Assembly (NCBI RefSeq): GCF_001881565.1
Contig: NZ_MPDJ01000004.1
Location: 680,185 to 744,184, forward strand
DNA: 64,000 nt
Source of the DNA: Eisenbergiella tayi
GTDB taxonomy: Bacteria > Bacillota > Clostridia > Lachnospirales > Lachnospiraceae
Direction of reading: 5' to 3'
A model generated the notes under the pieces. The model was not told the origin of the DNA, searched no databases, and saw only the letters and a list, made by a program, of their open reading frames with translations. Position numbers and translations under genes: made by a program. Shown here piece after piece: positions 34,905 to 44,969 of this stretch (its first letter is position 1; each line of letters begins with the position of its first letter).

Positions 34905-37016
34905 TTACTCTTTCTTCAAAAACTGCAGCGGCCTGGTCACGGTCTTCTCCTGGACTCCGCCGGGTTCCACCTTCGTTTCTCCCGTTACCGGATCCGTAGT
35001 GGTGATCGGATCAGCGGCTACATTGTAAATCAGGGTAAGGGTTCCTGTGGGCTCTTTGATATCCGGCAGGTTCAGCGGCCACGGGAAGGAGGTTGCCACC
35101 GTACGGGCAATCTCCGTGCCGGATGCTGTCGTTACCACAAGAACACAGGGCGTTCCCTCCGCATACTGGGGATCTTCCAATGCAGGACTCGCTATATTTT
35201 CCGCGTAGATATAAGTGGCCTCCGGGCCTTTACTCACATAAATATCGATGGCGGTTCCCGGCTCAACCTCCGTTCCCACGGAATAGCTCAGGCCGCACAC
35301 CTTGCCCAGCAGGCTTTCATCTTCATTGTATACTTCCGTTATATTCCGGACGGTAAGGCCTGCTGCTTCCACCGTACTCTTGCCTTCTTCAGGCAGCAGC
35401 CCTAATACGTCAGGCACCTGCACCTTGCTCTCCTGAGGTCCCTGGCTGATGACTATGGTTACTGTACTTCCTCTTTCCGCATTGGTTCCGGCCTCGGGAT
35501 TCTGGCTCATGACATTTCCTTTGGCGACGGTATCGGAATAGCCTTCCTTCTTTTCCGTTCGGAAGCCTTCCCCTTCCAGGGAGGCCACAGCTTCCGCCAG
35601 CGGCTTGTTATAGGTGTCGGGCACCACGATTCCGGCATCCTTGCCGCTCACCTGCAGCACCACCTTGTCTCCGGGTTCCAGCTGTGTTCCTTTCTTCACA
35701 TCCGAACCGATGACTATACCGTCCTCCACACTGTCGCTTTCCACATACTCCACTACGGGATCCAGTCCCATCTTAGTGAGCTTCTGCCTGGCTTCCGCTT
35801 CCGTCATGCCGGCTACTTCGATCATTTTTACCACACCGTCCTGTCCGGAAGAAGAAAAATCAAAAATACCAATCGCCCTTCCTACCAGAAAGATCACCAC
35901 ACATCCGATTATGATAGCGCCGATAACCGCAAGAACTGTAGTTACCTTTTCCATCCGGGATTCATATTCTTCCTCATCCTCATCATCCTCAGGCTCCGGC
36001 TGATATGCCGCCTGGGATCTCTTTTTACCGTTTCTGGATGGCTCCGCGGAAGGCTTTGCCGTATTCTTTTTCAGCCGTATTTCCTCCGTATGGGAAGGCT
36101 TTTTGGACTGTTTCTTAATCTTCTCCATGTCGTCCCTGGAAATCGTACGGGTGGCGGCAGAGGTTTCGGGATCCACTGTCCGGACAAAATCCTCATCGGG
36201 TGAGATGAGGGACTTCTTCAAATCTTCAATAAGCGAACTCATGGACTGGTATCTGCGATCCGGACTCTTCTGCGTACATTTCAGTACAATCTGCTCCACG
36301 CTCACCGGTATTTCCGGTACATAGTCCCTGGGTGAAGGCATAGGTTCCTGTATATGTTTAATGGCAATCGCCACCGTTGTATCCCCGTTAAAAGGGACGC
36401 GTCCTGTCAGCATTTCAAATAATGTGATTCCCATGGAATAAATATCGCTTTTTTCATCGCTGTAGCCGCCTCTGGCCTGCTCCGGCGAGGTATAATGGAC
36501 GCTTCCCATGACATTGGAAGTAATGGTATTGCTGGTAGCCGCCTTTGCAATACCGAAATCCGTAACTTTTACTTTTCCTTCTTTTGATATGATGATGTTC
36601 TGAGGCTTGATATCACGATGGATGATATGGTTATTATGGGCGGCCTCGATGCCCATACACGCCTGAATGGCTATACTGACTGCTTCTTTTACGGAAAGAC
36701 GTGCTTTTTTCTCGATATATTTTTTGAGGGTGATTCCTTCCACCAGCTCCATGACAATATAATGGATGCCGTTGTCCTCACCAACATCATAAACATTTAC
36801 AATGTTGGGATGCATCAGGCTTGCCGCAGCCTGGGCCTCCACCCTGAATTTGGATACAAAATTTGAATTCTCACTGAATTCCTGCTTCAGCACCTTGACC
36901 GCTACATACCGGTTCAGCTTATGGCATTTGGCTTTATATACGTCCGACATTCCGCCGGTGCCGATCTTTTCCAGGATTTCATATCTTTCTCCCAGCATCA
37001 TTCCAATTTTAATCAT
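34905..37016 (-). CDS. pknB: PASTA-domain serine/threonine kinase (PrkC/Stk1 type)
   Basis: Membrane kinase that senses muropeptides or lipid II and tunes growth and wall synthesis. 703 residues from the ATG at 37016 (GGAGG 6 nt upstream). Kinase domain about 12-270 with GTGGMSDVYKA, HRDIKPQN (133-140) and DFGIAKA (153-159); an acidic/basic juxtamembrane region; a membrane helix (about 360-379); and three PASTA repeats (about 395-605). A C-terminal part without a PASTA signature follows. The gene pairs with the PP2C phosphatase upstream. Confidence 0.95.
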   Translation of the reverse strand: MIKIGMMLGERYEILEKIGTGGMSDVYKAKCHKLNRYVAVKVLKQEFSENSNFVSKFRVEAQAAASLMHPNIVNVYDVGEDNGIHYIVMELVEGITLKKYIEKKARLSVKEAVSIAIQACMGIEAAHNNHIIHRDIKPQNIIISKEGKVKVTDFGIAKAATSNTITSNVMGSVHYTSPEQARGGYSDEKSDIYSMGITLFEMLTGRVPFNGDTTVAIAIKHIQEPMPSPRDYVPEIPVSVEQIVLKCTQKSPDRRYQSMSSLIEDLKKSLISPDEDFVRTVDPETSAATRTISRDDMEKIKKQSKKPSHTEEIRLKKNTAKPSAEPSRNGKKRSQAAYQPEPEDDEDEEEYESRMEKVTTVLAVIGAIIIGCVVIFLVGRAIGIFDFSSSGQDGVVKMIEVAGMTEAEARQKLTKMGLDPVVEYVESDSVEDGIVIGSDVKKGTQLEPGDKVVLQVSGKDAGIVVPDTYNKPLAEAVASLEGEGFRTEKKEGYSDTVAKGNVMSQNPEAGTNAERGSTVTIVISQGPQESKVQVPDVLGLLPEEGKSTVEAAGLTVRNITEVYNEDESLLGKVCGLSYSVGTEVEPGTAIDIYVSKGPEATYIYAENIASPALEDPQYAEGTPCVLVVTTASGTEIARTVATSFPWPLNLPDIKEPTGTLTLIYNVAADPITTTDPVTGETKVEPGGVQEKTVTRPLQFLKKE

Positions 37017-37132
37017 TCCAGTCCTCCTGCCTGCCCGGAAAATACGCTGCTTTCCCGACAGGTAAAAATAGAATCGCCCGGCGGCGGTTCCTTCTTCCTC
37101 CACTTGGCATGCACACTACCCCATTGCATACA

Positions 37133-37858
37133 TTATGAAAACGGGTCTATCACAATCACTGCGATATTATCCCTGCCGCCATTGTCATTGGCCGCCTGTA
37201 CCAGAGCCTGAGCCCTTTGCTGAATCGTTCCCTCACCGGTGAGAATCCGGTAAATTTCTTCATCCTCCAGCATATCTGTCAGGCCGTCTGAACATAACAG
37301 CACAATATTTCCCGGTTTCAGAGGCAGCCTGAAGCAGTCCACACTTAAATCCTGTTCCAGTCCGACCGCGCGGGTAATAATATTCTTATTCGGATGGCTT
37401 CTGGCTTCTTCCTTGTTGATGCCCCCAATTCTGACCATTTCCTGTACCAGCGAATGATCCTCCGTAACCTGTTCAATTCCACCATTTACCACATAAAGCC
37501 TGCTGTCTCCCACATTAGCCGCAATGAGCTCTTTTCCATCCCAGCAGGCGGCTACAACCGTTGTTCCCATACCGGAAAACCGTTCATCTTCTCCGGCTCT
37601 TTTCTCAATCACCTCATTGGCTCTCTGTATGGCCTCAGTAAGGATTTCCTCAGGCCGTACGCCTTCCGATTCCCTCACTCCCTCAAGTATGGTCTCCACA
37701 GCACAGCTGGACGCATAACCTCCCGCTTTATGGCCTCCCATGCCATCCGCCACCAGAAAAATGTTCGGCAGGTTCCCGACAGGCTCCAGGGAGGAATATA
37801 TATGATCCTGATTCAGTTGTCTTTTCTTCCCGATATCGGTGATAGAAAATGCTTTCAC
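37133..37858 (-). CDS. stp: PP2C-type protein serine/threonine phosphatase
   Basis: Reverses phosphorylation by the neighbouring PASTA kinase. The 241 residues carry the metal-binding PP2C motifs DIGKKRQLNQDHI (about 8-20), VADGMGGHKAGGYAS (about 37-51), ANVGDSRLYV and CSDGLTDML, plus a final NDNGGRDNIAVIV. It immediately follows rlmN (start at 37858, rlmN stop at 37859). Confidence 0.95.
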   Translation of the reverse strand: MKAFSITDIGKKRQLNQDHIYSSLEPVGNLPNIFLVADGMGGHKAGGYASSCAVETILEGVRESEGVRPEEILTEAIQRANEVIEKRAGEDERFSGMGTTVVAACWDGKELIAANVGDSRLYVVNGGIEQVTEDHSLVQEMVRIGGINKEEARSHPNKNIITRAVGLEQDLSVDCFRLPLKPGNIVLLCSDGLTDMLEDEEIYRILTGEGTIQQRAQALVQAANDNGGRDNIAVIVIDPFS

Positions 37859-38908
37859 TTAGACTTCCCTTTCCTTATCTCCAGCTATATGACGGCGGCG
37901 CAGCTGCCCGCAGGCGCCGTCAATATCTCTGCCCATTTCCCTTCTAATAGTAACATTTATTCTGTTTTTTTCAAGTTTATTTTTAAAAGCCAGGATTTCC
38001 TCCTGCCCGGACTGCCTGTAATTCCGCTCTTTTATGGGATTTACAGGGATAAGGTTCACATGGCAGTTCAGCGGGCCCGCCAGGGCAGACAGCTGTACGG
38101 CATCCTCCGGTGTATCGTTCACACCGGCCACCAGGCTGTATTCAAAGGTAATCCTTCTTCCTGTTTTTTCAAAATAGTATGCGCAGGCTTCCATCAATTC
38201 ATCCATATGGTAGGTATTCGCCACAGGCATCAGCTCCCTGCGCTTTTCATCCGTCGTGGCGTGCAGGGAAAGCGCCAGTGTAATGGCCAGCCCTTTATCC
38301 GCCAGCTCCCGCATTTTGGGAACAATGCCGCAGGTGGAAACCGTTATATTGCGCTGGCTGATATGGAGGCCATGCTCTTCCGTGAGTATATGGATAAAGG
38401 TGAGCAGATTTTCAAAATTGTCCATCGGCTCCCCGGTTCCCATAACCACCACATTGGAAACCCTCTCTCCGGTCAGCCTGGTAATCGCATAAATCTGATC
38501 CAGCATTTCTGAAGGCAGGAGATTGCGCTCCCAGCCGTCCAGAGTAGAGGCACAGAACCGGCAGCCCATCTTACAGCCCACCTGGGAAGAAATACACACG
38601 GAATTGCCATGCTTATACTTCATCCATACGCTTTCCACCACATTGCCGTCGGAAAGGGCAAACAAAAACTTTTTAGTCCCGTCCAGCCTGGATTCCTGGA
38701 TCTCCACAGGAGTCAGGCTCACGTAAGGGTATTCCGACTCCAGCTTTTTACGCAGGGAAAGAGGGATATTGGTCATATCATCATAACCGGAGGCCAGCTT
38801 GCAGTGCATCCAGTCATACAGCTGTGCGGCGCGGAAGCTCTTTTCCCCCATCCGCTCCATTTCCGTTTTCAGTTCTTCCAGCGTCATGGATTTGATATCA
38901 GTCCCCAT
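37859..38908 (-). CDS. rlmN: 23S rRNA/tRNA adenine-C2 methyltransferase RlmN
   Basis: Radical-SAM enzyme that methylates A2503 of 23S rRNA and A37 of some tRNAs. 349 residues from the ATG at 38908 with GAGAGGG upstream; a TTG further out lacks support. The cluster motif is GCKMGCRFCAST (CxxxCxxC), the methyl-carrying cysteine is likely the late one near GACGQLR, and VVMGTGEPMDN is the GGEP-like SAM loop. It starts 1 bp after the rsmB stop. Confidence 0.95.
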   Translation of the reverse strand: MGTDIKSMTLEELKTEMERMGEKSFRAAQLYDWMHCKLASGYDDMTNIPLSLRKKLESEYPYVSLTPVEIQESRLDGTKKFLFALSDGNVVESVWMKYKHGNSVCISSQVGCKMGCRFCASTLDGWERNLLPSEMLDQIYAITRLTGERVSNVVVMGTGEPMDNFENLLTFIHILTEEHGLHISQRNITVSTCGIVPKMRELADKGLAITLALSLHATTDEKRRELMPVANTYHMDELMEACAYYFEKTGRRITFEYSLVAGVNDTPEDAVQLSALAGPLNCHVNLIPVNPIKERNYRQSGQEEILAFKNKLEKNRINVTIRREMGRDIDGACGQLRRRHIAGDKEREV

Positions 38909-38909
38909 G

Positions 38910-40283
38910 TTATCCCTCTCGTACAAAGGCGGCTATAAAAAAACCGTCCGTTTTATGAATGCCCGGCAGAAGCTGGCACATCCCCGCTTTGCTCTCCTTA
39001 TTCTTCAATGCCTCAGGCAGACCGCCGTCAAGGCTTCGCAGGGAAAAAGGAAAGTTATCGGCAAACCAGGCCGCCTGTCTTTCATTTTCTTCTTTGTTGA
39101 TCGTACATGTACTGTAAACCAGCGTTCCGCCGGGCTTTACATACTCTGCGGCATTGGTCAGTATGCGCCGCTGCAGCGCCGCCACTTCCGACAGGCTCTC
39201 CGAAGTCACCCGGTACTTGATGTCGGCCTTTCTGCCGATAACTCCCAGCCCGGAGCAGGGAAGATCCGCAAGCACCACATCGGCAGCGCCTTTCATTTCC
39301 TCATCCGGCACCGTGGCGTCCCATACCTTGATTTCCAGATTGGAAAGCCCCATCCGCCGGGCATTATCCAGAATCAGGCCGGTTTTGCTTTCCGAAATAT
39401 CTCTGGCCTCCACCCTGCCTCTTCCTGCCAGACGCTCGGCGGCATGAACCGCCTTGCCTCCGGGAGCGGCACAAATATCCAGCAGGAAATACGTTTTCTG
39501 TGCTGCATCAAGCGCACATTCCGTCACCAGCATACTGCTCACATCCTGAACGGCGAACATTCCCCGGGAAAAACCAGGAAGGGAAGCGACCCCATCGGAT
39601 TTTTGGAGCATATACGCATAGGGAAGGTAGGGATGGGCCGCCGGACCGGCTCCGCATTCTTCCAGCCTGGCAAGCAGTTCCTCCCTTTCCTCTTCCGTAA
39701 GCCGTTCCGCCAGCCTAATCGTTACAGGACGCGGTTCAAGCAGCCCGGCCAGAATTTTTTCCGTTGTTTCCGCGCCGTAATCCGCGAGCCACATCTTCAC
39801 AATCCATTCCGGCATGGAGTACATGACCGACAGCCAGAGAACCGGTTCTTTTTCCTTATCGGGCCACACCAGCTTTTCTTTTTCCCGGGACAGGCTGCGC
39901 AGCACACCGTTCACAAAGCCCTTCAGCTGCTGAAAATGTCTCTTTTCCGCCAGCTTCACCGCTTCATTGCAGGCCGCAGAATCGGGGACATTGTCCATAA
40001 AAAGGATTTGATATGCGCCCATTCTCAGCAGATTGCGGATGAGCGGCTTGCATTTTGCCGGCGGCGTTTTGGAAAAACGGCCCAGGACATAATCCAGCTG
40101 AATCCTCCGCTCCGTCACGCCTTCGGTCAGCCGTTTGATAAAGGCCTTATCACGGCTTTCCAGGTAATCATATTTATCCAATACATTCTTAAGAAGAAGG
40201 CTGCCATACTCCTGCCCTTTTTCCATTTCCAATAAAATATCCAGCACAAGGGCTCTGGTGTTTATTCCGCTTTCCGTCTTCAT
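38910..40283 (-). CDS. rsmB: 16S rRNA (cytosine967-C5)-methyltransferase
   Basis: 457 residues: an N-terminal NusB-like RNA-binding domain (about 1-140) and a Rossmann methyltransferase domain with SAM motif DICAAPGGKAVHAAERL, motif IV ADLPCSGLGVIGRK (catalytic PC) and motif VI YSTCTINKEENE (second catalytic cysteine). The order def-fmt-YugP-rsmB-rlmN-stp is conserved in Clostridia. Confidence 0.95.
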   Translation of the reverse strand: MKTESGINTRALVLDILLEMEKGQEYGSLLLKNVLDKYDYLESRDKAFIKRLTEGVTERRIQLDYVLGRFSKTPPAKCKPLIRNLLRMGAYQILFMDNVPDSAACNEAVKLAEKRHFQQLKGFVNGVLRSLSREKEKLVWPDKEKEPVLWLSVMYSMPEWIVKMWLADYGAETTEKILAGLLEPRPVTIRLAERLTEEEREELLARLEECGAGPAAHPYLPYAYMLQKSDGVASLPGFSRGMFAVQDVSSMLVTECALDAAQKTYFLLDICAAPGGKAVHAAERLAGRGRVEARDISESKTGLILDNARRMGLSNLEIKVWDATVPDEEMKGAADVVLADLPCSGLGVIGRKADIKYRVTSESLSEVAALQRRILTNAAEYVKPGGTLVYSTCTINKEENERQAAWFADNFPFSLRSLDGGLPEALKNKESKAGMCQLLPGIHKTDGFFIAAFVREG

Positions 40284-40328
40284 ACGTACTCCAATCCTTT
40301 CAGCTTCCGCCGGATTTCCAAACAGGCT

Positions 40329-41033
40329 TTAGTCGCGGTTTCTTCTCCCGCCGGCCAGCAGGTACAGACGAAGAAGCTGCAGAATAGAGGATGCTGCGGC
40401 CGCAACATAGGTGAGAGCCGCCGCGCTTAATACCTTTCTGCAATAGCCGGTCTCTTCCTCTGTGAGTATCCTGTAGCTCTGAAGCATCTGCAGGGCGCGC
40501 CCGGAGGCATTGAATTCCACGGGCAGCGTCACGATCTGAAACAATACGGCAGCGGCGAATACCCAGATTCCGATCTGTATAAAGGTATAGCTCAGGCCGA
40601 AAATCAGGCCCAGTATCACTATAGGGAGCCCCAACGCCGAACCCAGATTGGCCACAGGCACCAGCGCGCCTCTTATTTTCAAGGGCACATAACCGTCCTT
40701 ATCCTGTACCGCATGCCCGCATTCATGAGCGGCAACGCCGATAGCCGCCACACTTCCCGAGCCATAGGTGGAATCCGACAGACGCAGCACCTTGGTCCTG
40801 GGATCATAATGGTCGGTAAGGCTGCCCGAAACATGCTCCACCCGAACATCGCTGAGTCCGTTATAGTTTAATATCATTCTGGCTGCTTCCGCGCCTGTCA
40901 TCCCGGTCATGCTGCGTACACGGGAATATTTATTATAGGTGCTGTTCACCCTGGAACTGGCCCAGATAGAAAGCACAGCTCCGATAATTACAAGTAAATA
41001 AGTGGGGTCAAAATAATAACCGTATCCTAACAT
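40329..41033 (-). CDS. YugP family zinc metallopeptidase
   Basis: A 234-residue membrane-bound peptidase (DUF/neutral zinc peptidase type 2). It has an N-terminal helix (YLLVIIGAVLSIWASS), the zinc motif AAHECGHAVQ (about 101-110) and further membrane helices (LPIVILGLIFGLSYTFIQIG). The substrate is unknown. It starts inside the 3' end of fmt (7-bp overlap), so it is translationally coupled. Confidence 0.9.
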   Translation of the reverse strand: MLGYGYYFDPTYLLVIIGAVLSIWASSRVNSTYNKYSRVRSMTGMTGAEAARMILNYNGLSDVRVEHVSGSLTDHYDPRTKVLRLSDSTYGSGSVAAIGVAAHECGHAVQDKDGYVPLKIRGALVPVANLGSALGLPIVILGLIFGLSYTFIQIGIWVFAAAVLFQIVTLPVEFNASGRALQMLQSYRILTEEETGYCRKVLSAAALTYVAAAASSILQLLRLYLLAGGRRNRD

Positions 41034-41959
41034 CCTAGCATTTCTCCTTTTTCCATTCTGCAGCCCAGCAGAAAATCTTTCACCTGCATACGCTTCTTGC
41101 CTTCCAGCTGCAGCTGCGTCACCTTCAGTACACCTTCCCCGGTATTGATGTAAATCGCTTCCTTATCCAGCTTTTTCACCGTTCCGGGCGCTCCCTCCGC
41201 CTGTTCCTCACAGGGAGAAACCTCCCAGATTTTCAGCTTTTTCCCTTTATAAGAAGTATACGCACTGGGCCACGGATTTAATCCTCTTATCAATCGCGCG
41301 GTTTCCGCCGCAGGACGGGCAAAATCAATCTGTCCCATGGATTTGTCAATCATTCCCACGTAGCTGCTATCTGAAGCATTCTGATGCTCCGGCTTCACTT
41401 CCCCTTTTTCAACAGCGGCAAGCGCCGGGACAATCAAATCGGCTCCTGCTCTGGCAAGCTTATCCTGAAGGCTGGCATAGGTATCCTCCGGCGCAATAAC
41501 TACTTCTGATTTAAAAAGCATATCTCCGGTATCCACACCTGCATCCATCTGCATGATAGTAACGCCAGTCTTTTCTTCCCCGTTGATAATCGCCCATTGA
41601 ATCGGCGCCGCTCCCCGGTATTTCGGCAGAAGGGAGGCATGGATATTGATACAGCCAAACCTTGGCATATCCAGGATTTCCTGAGAAAGGATCTGTCCAA
41701 AGGCCGCCACAACAAAAACATCCGCTTCATAGGTTTTCAGCTGTTCCACGGCTTCCGGTTTCTTAATCCTCACGGGCTGGAAAACAGAAATATCATGCGA
41801 AACGGCAAACTGCTTTACCGGGCTCATCTGCACTTCTTTTCCTCTTCCCTTGGGCTTATCCGGCTGTGTTACCACCGCTCTTATGTCATGCCCCGCTTTC
41901 CAGAGCGCTTCCAATGCTCCCACCGCGTATTCGGGAGTTCCCATAAATACTATTTTCAT
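41027..41959 (-). CDS. fmt: Methionyl-tRNA formyltransferase
   Basis: Formylates initiator Met-tRNA with 10-formyl-THF. 310 residues: KIVFMGTPEYAVGAL at the start, VTQPDKPKGRGKE, the catalytic region INIHASLLPKYRGAAPIQWAI (asparagine and histidine) and DTGDMLF, then a C-terminal tRNA-binding domain. It lies 13 bp after def, forming the usual def-fmt pair. Confidence 0.96.
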   Translation of the reverse strand: MKIVFMGTPEYAVGALEALWKAGHDIRAVVTQPDKPKGRGKEVQMSPVKQFAVSHDISVFQPVRIKKPEAVEQLKTYEADVFVVAAFGQILSQEILDMPRFGCINIHASLLPKYRGAAPIQWAIINGEEKTGVTIMQMDAGVDTGDMLFKSEVVIAPEDTYASLQDKLARAGADLIVPALAAVEKGEVKPEHQNASDSSYVGMIDKSMGQIDFARPAAETARLIRGLNPWPSAYTSYKGKKLKIWEVSPCEEQAEGAPGTVKKLDKEAIYINTGEGVLKVTQLQLEGKKRMQVKDFLLGCRMEKGEMLGC

Positions 41960-41972
41960 ACGTCTGCCTTTC

Positions 41973-42446
41973 TTATTCTTCCACTTCTTCCACGTCCGTC
42001 AGCTCACCTTCCACCTTCTCCACATACATATGGCCGTCCAGGTGATCGATCTCATGGCAGAAGGCTCTGGCCAACAGCTCCGTTCCTTCTATTTCAAAGG
42101 GCTTCATATCTCTGTCATAAGCCTTTACTTTCACATAATTGGGACGGGTTACCGTTCCGCTTTTTCCGGGCAGGCTCAGGCAGCCTTCGCCCCCTGTCTG
42201 CTCTCCGCTGGTTTCCAGGATACGGGGATTAATCAGGACTATTGGGTCCTCCCCCGTCACATCAATCACCACAATTCTTTTCAGGACTCCTACCTGGGGA
42301 GCCGCAAGTCCCACGCCGTTGGCATCATACATGGTTTCCAACATATCTTCAATCAGTTCCTTTATACGGGGAGTCACTTCCTTTACTTCCTTACATACCT
42401 TTTCCAGAATGGGATCCCCCATAATTCTGATATTTCTGATTGCCAT
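41973..42446 (-). CDS. def: Peptide deformylase
   Basis: Removes the N-formyl group from nascent proteins. The 157 residues have all three motifs: GVGLAAPQVG (about 40-49), EGCLSLPG (about 85-92) and HEIDHLDG (about 130-137), which bind the metal. An acidic tail (VEKVEGELTDVEEVEE) ends the protein. The 219-bp gap to priA upstream contains two hairpins. Confidence 0.96.
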   Translation of the reverse strand: MAIRNIRIMGDPILEKVCKEVKEVTPRIKELIEDMLETMYDANGVGLAAPQVGVLKRIVVIDVTGEDPIVLINPRILETSGEQTGGEGCLSLPGKSGTVTRPNYVKVKAYDRDMKPFEIEGTELLARAFCHEIDHLDGHMYVEKVEGELTDVEEVEE

Positions 42447-42665
42447 TTTCTTCTTCCACCTTTCTTCTTTTGCTTCAATCCACTCTCGGTATATTGTCGA
42501 AGTGCGACCGAATATTACATTCGCACGTAATTGACCTCATGGCAGTGGAGGATACCGATTTCTCTCCGCCCACCACTGCCGTTTGATTTGTTTCCGGCAA
42601 TTCCTCTCACCACCTTAGAGGATAGGAGAACCCTTGCTTAGTCTGAGTTTCGAAACAATACCGTA
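42447..42665. other. priA-def spacer with two hairpins
   Basis: No gene is seen. GTGCGA/TCGCAC (about 42505-42530) and GGCAGTGG/CCACTGCC with an inner GGAG/CTCC helix (42541-42580) form stem-loops. Neither has a U-tract, so their role is unclear. Confidence 0.45.
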
Positions 42666-44906
42666 CTAAAAAGAGGACATGGGATCAAAATCAAACTGTA
42701 CATTTTCATCTTTACGTTCCTGTTCCTTCAGGAAACGTTCCATCCGGTTTTTCAGCCGGATAAGTATATCATAATCCGGATTTTTAATATAGAGGACATA
42801 CCGGAAAATATCATTGATTCTGCCGATAAAGGCAGGAGCAGGGCCGATGAGGATCGTGTGTTCCTCTCTGCCTTCTTCTGTTTTTTCCGCAAGGGCCTTA
42901 AGAATTCCGGCCAGCTCTTCGCCGCCCTTCTCCGTTAAGGAGGTTACCTGCACCGCCAGGATATGGGATACCGGCGGGTAGGAAAGCAGCTGGCGGTAAA
43001 GGATTTCTTCTTCATAAAAGCCCTTATAATCCTGGGCCGCCGCATGGAGGATGCTGTAATGCTCGGGCTGGTAGGTCTGGATGACCACCTCTCCGGGCCT
43101 CTTTCCTCTTCCGGCCCTTCCCGCGGCCTGTGTAAGCAGCTGGAAGGTACGTTCTCCCGCCCGGTAATCGTTCACCGACAGGGACATATCCGCAGCCATG
43201 ATTCCCATCAGCGTCACATTGGGAAAATCATGTCCCTTGACTATCATCTGGGTTCCCACCAGGATATCCGCTTCTCCCGCGGAAAATGCGGATAAAATCT
43301 TTTCATAGCTGTCTTTTGTCTTCGTGGTATCCGCGTCCATACGCAGCACTTTTTTATCCGGATACAGCTTATGGAGCTGCTCCTCAATCTGTTCCGTACC
43401 TGCCCTGAAGCCCAGGATATATTTGGATCCGCATTCCGGGCACAGCTTCACGGCCGGCTGTGTGAAACCGCAGTAATGGCACACCAGCGTGCCGTTTTTG
43501 TGTTCGGATAACGATACGTCGCAGTGGGGACATTTCATAACATGCCCGCACATCCGGCAGGAAACAAAGCCCGCATAGCCTCTTCTGTTGAGAAAAAGCA
43601 TGCTCTGCTCTCCTCTTTCCAGCCTGTCCTGCAGAAGAGCGCCAAGCCTAGCAGAAAAAATAGAACGGTTTCCTTCCTTAAGCTCCTTTCTCAGATCCTC
43701 CACATAAACCACAGGAAGCTCGCCCCCAGTGAGACGTTCATTCAGGGTAAACAGCCTGTAACGCCCCTGCCTGGCCCGGTAATAGCTGTCCAGGGAAGGG
43801 GTTGCGGAGCCTAAAAAGACGCTGGCCCCATGGAGCCTTGCCAGCTCCTCCGCCGTTTCCCTTGCATGGTATTTCGGCATGGTTTCACTTTTATAGCTGT
43901 TTTCATGCTCTTCATCTATAATGATGATTCCTATATCCGGAAAAGGTGTGAACAGCGCCGAGCGGGGGCCTATGATAACATCGATCTCCCCTTTCCTCGC
44001 TCGTTCACACTGATCATATTTTTCCCCGGGAGAAAGGGTTGAATTCAATATGGACACCCGATCTCCGAAGCGTTTATAAAAACGCAGCACCGTCTGGTAA
44101 GTCAGCGCAATTTCCGGAATCAGCATGATGGCCTGCCTTCCCCGCTCAATGATCCGGGCAATCAGTTCCATATATACTTCCGTTTTCCCGCTGCCGGTAA
44201 TTCCCCTCAGCAGATAGGTCTGCCGGGTCCCATTGTCATAATCCGCAGTCACGGTATCCACAATATCCTGCTGGTTCCTGCTGAGCCGATGCCCCTCTTC
44301 CCTGTCCGCATCCAGCTTTACCGGATTCCGGTAATAAGGGACGCTGTTGATGGAAATCAGCCCGGCATCCCTCAGACTTCGAAAAGTGGCCGGGGAAATA
44401 TTCAGTTTCCTGGCCACCAACATCTGAGGAAGGCGTTCCTCCTCTATCAGCTCCTGCAGAACCCTGGCCTTGGCCCGCTGATGCTTTCGTTCGCATTCCA
44501 GCATCTCCGCCCTGGCTTCCTCTCTGCTTACCCGAAGGCAGATTTCTTTTTTCTCCTGCTGCTTCAGCTTCTGCTTTACGGGCAGAACGGTCTTCAACGC
44601 ATTTATCATAGTGGAGCCATAGTGCTCCTTCATCCAGAAGGCCAGCCGTATCAGACGGCCTTCCACCTGCACGCCCTCCTCTATGATGGAATGGATTTCC
44701 TTCAGACGGGTCACATCGAATTCCGGTTCATCCGTCATTTCTATAATATAGCCGGTCCGCAGGTTGTTGCCGCTGCCAAAGGGAATCCTCACCCGCATAC
44801 CGGGCTCCGGGATACCCGAAAGAGCCTCCGGGACCCGGTACTGAAACGGGCGGTCCACCTTTTCGTGGGAAATATCCACTATAATATTTGCAAATCTGCC
44901 CTGCAT
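42666..44906 (-). CDS. priA: Primosomal replication-restart helicase PriA
   Basis: Reloads the replicative helicase at stalled forks. 746 residues: N-terminal 3'-DNA-binding domain (ANIIVDISHEKVDRPFQYRVP), Walker A GITGSGKTEVYM (about 234-245), DEEH box IIIDEEHENSYKSE, zinc-binding cysteines (CRMCGHVMKCPHCD, CHYCGF, CPECGS) and helicase motifs V/VI (GRAGRGKRPG). It follows murE by 63 bp. Confidence 0.96.
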   Translation of the reverse strand: MQGRFANIIVDISHEKVDRPFQYRVPEALSGIPEPGMRVRIPFGSGNNLRTGYIIEMTDEPEFDVTRLKEIHSIIEEGVQVEGRLIRLAFWMKEHYGSTMINALKTVLPVKQKLKQQEKKEICLRVSREEARAEMLECERKHQRAKARVLQELIEEERLPQMLVARKLNISPATFRSLRDAGLISINSVPYYRNPVKLDADREEGHRLSRNQQDIVDTVTADYDNGTRQTYLLRGITGSGKTEVYMELIARIIERGRQAIMLIPEIALTYQTVLRFYKRFGDRVSILNSTLSPGEKYDQCERARKGEIDVIIGPRSALFTPFPDIGIIIIDEEHENSYKSETMPKYHARETAEELARLHGASVFLGSATPSLDSYYRARQGRYRLFTLNERLTGGELPVVYVEDLRKELKEGNRSIFSARLGALLQDRLERGEQSMLFLNRRGYAGFVSCRMCGHVMKCPHCDVSLSEHKNGTLVCHYCGFTQPAVKLCPECGSKYILGFRAGTEQIEEQLHKLYPDKKVLRMDADTTKTKDSYEKILSAFSAGEADILVGTQMIVKGHDFPNVTLMGIMAADMSLSVNDYRAGERTFQLLTQAAGRAGRGKRPGEVVIQTYQPEHYSILHAAAQDYKGFYEEEILYRQLLSYPPVSHILAVQVTSLTEKGGEELAGILKALAEKTEEGREEHTILIGPAPAFIGRINDIFRYVLYIKNPDYDILIRLKNRMERFLKEQERKDENVQFDFDPMSSF

Positions 44907-44969
44907 GTATACCTCATCTTCTTTTTCTTATGTTCTTTTATATTTTCGCCGAAAACAGGAAGCGTTCCG

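Noticed and set aside
38799..40235. 478-codon plus-strand open frame
   Set aside because: Antisense to rsmB and the start of rlmN, which carry all catalytic motifs. Composition is Phe/His/Arg-rich as expected of a shadow frame.
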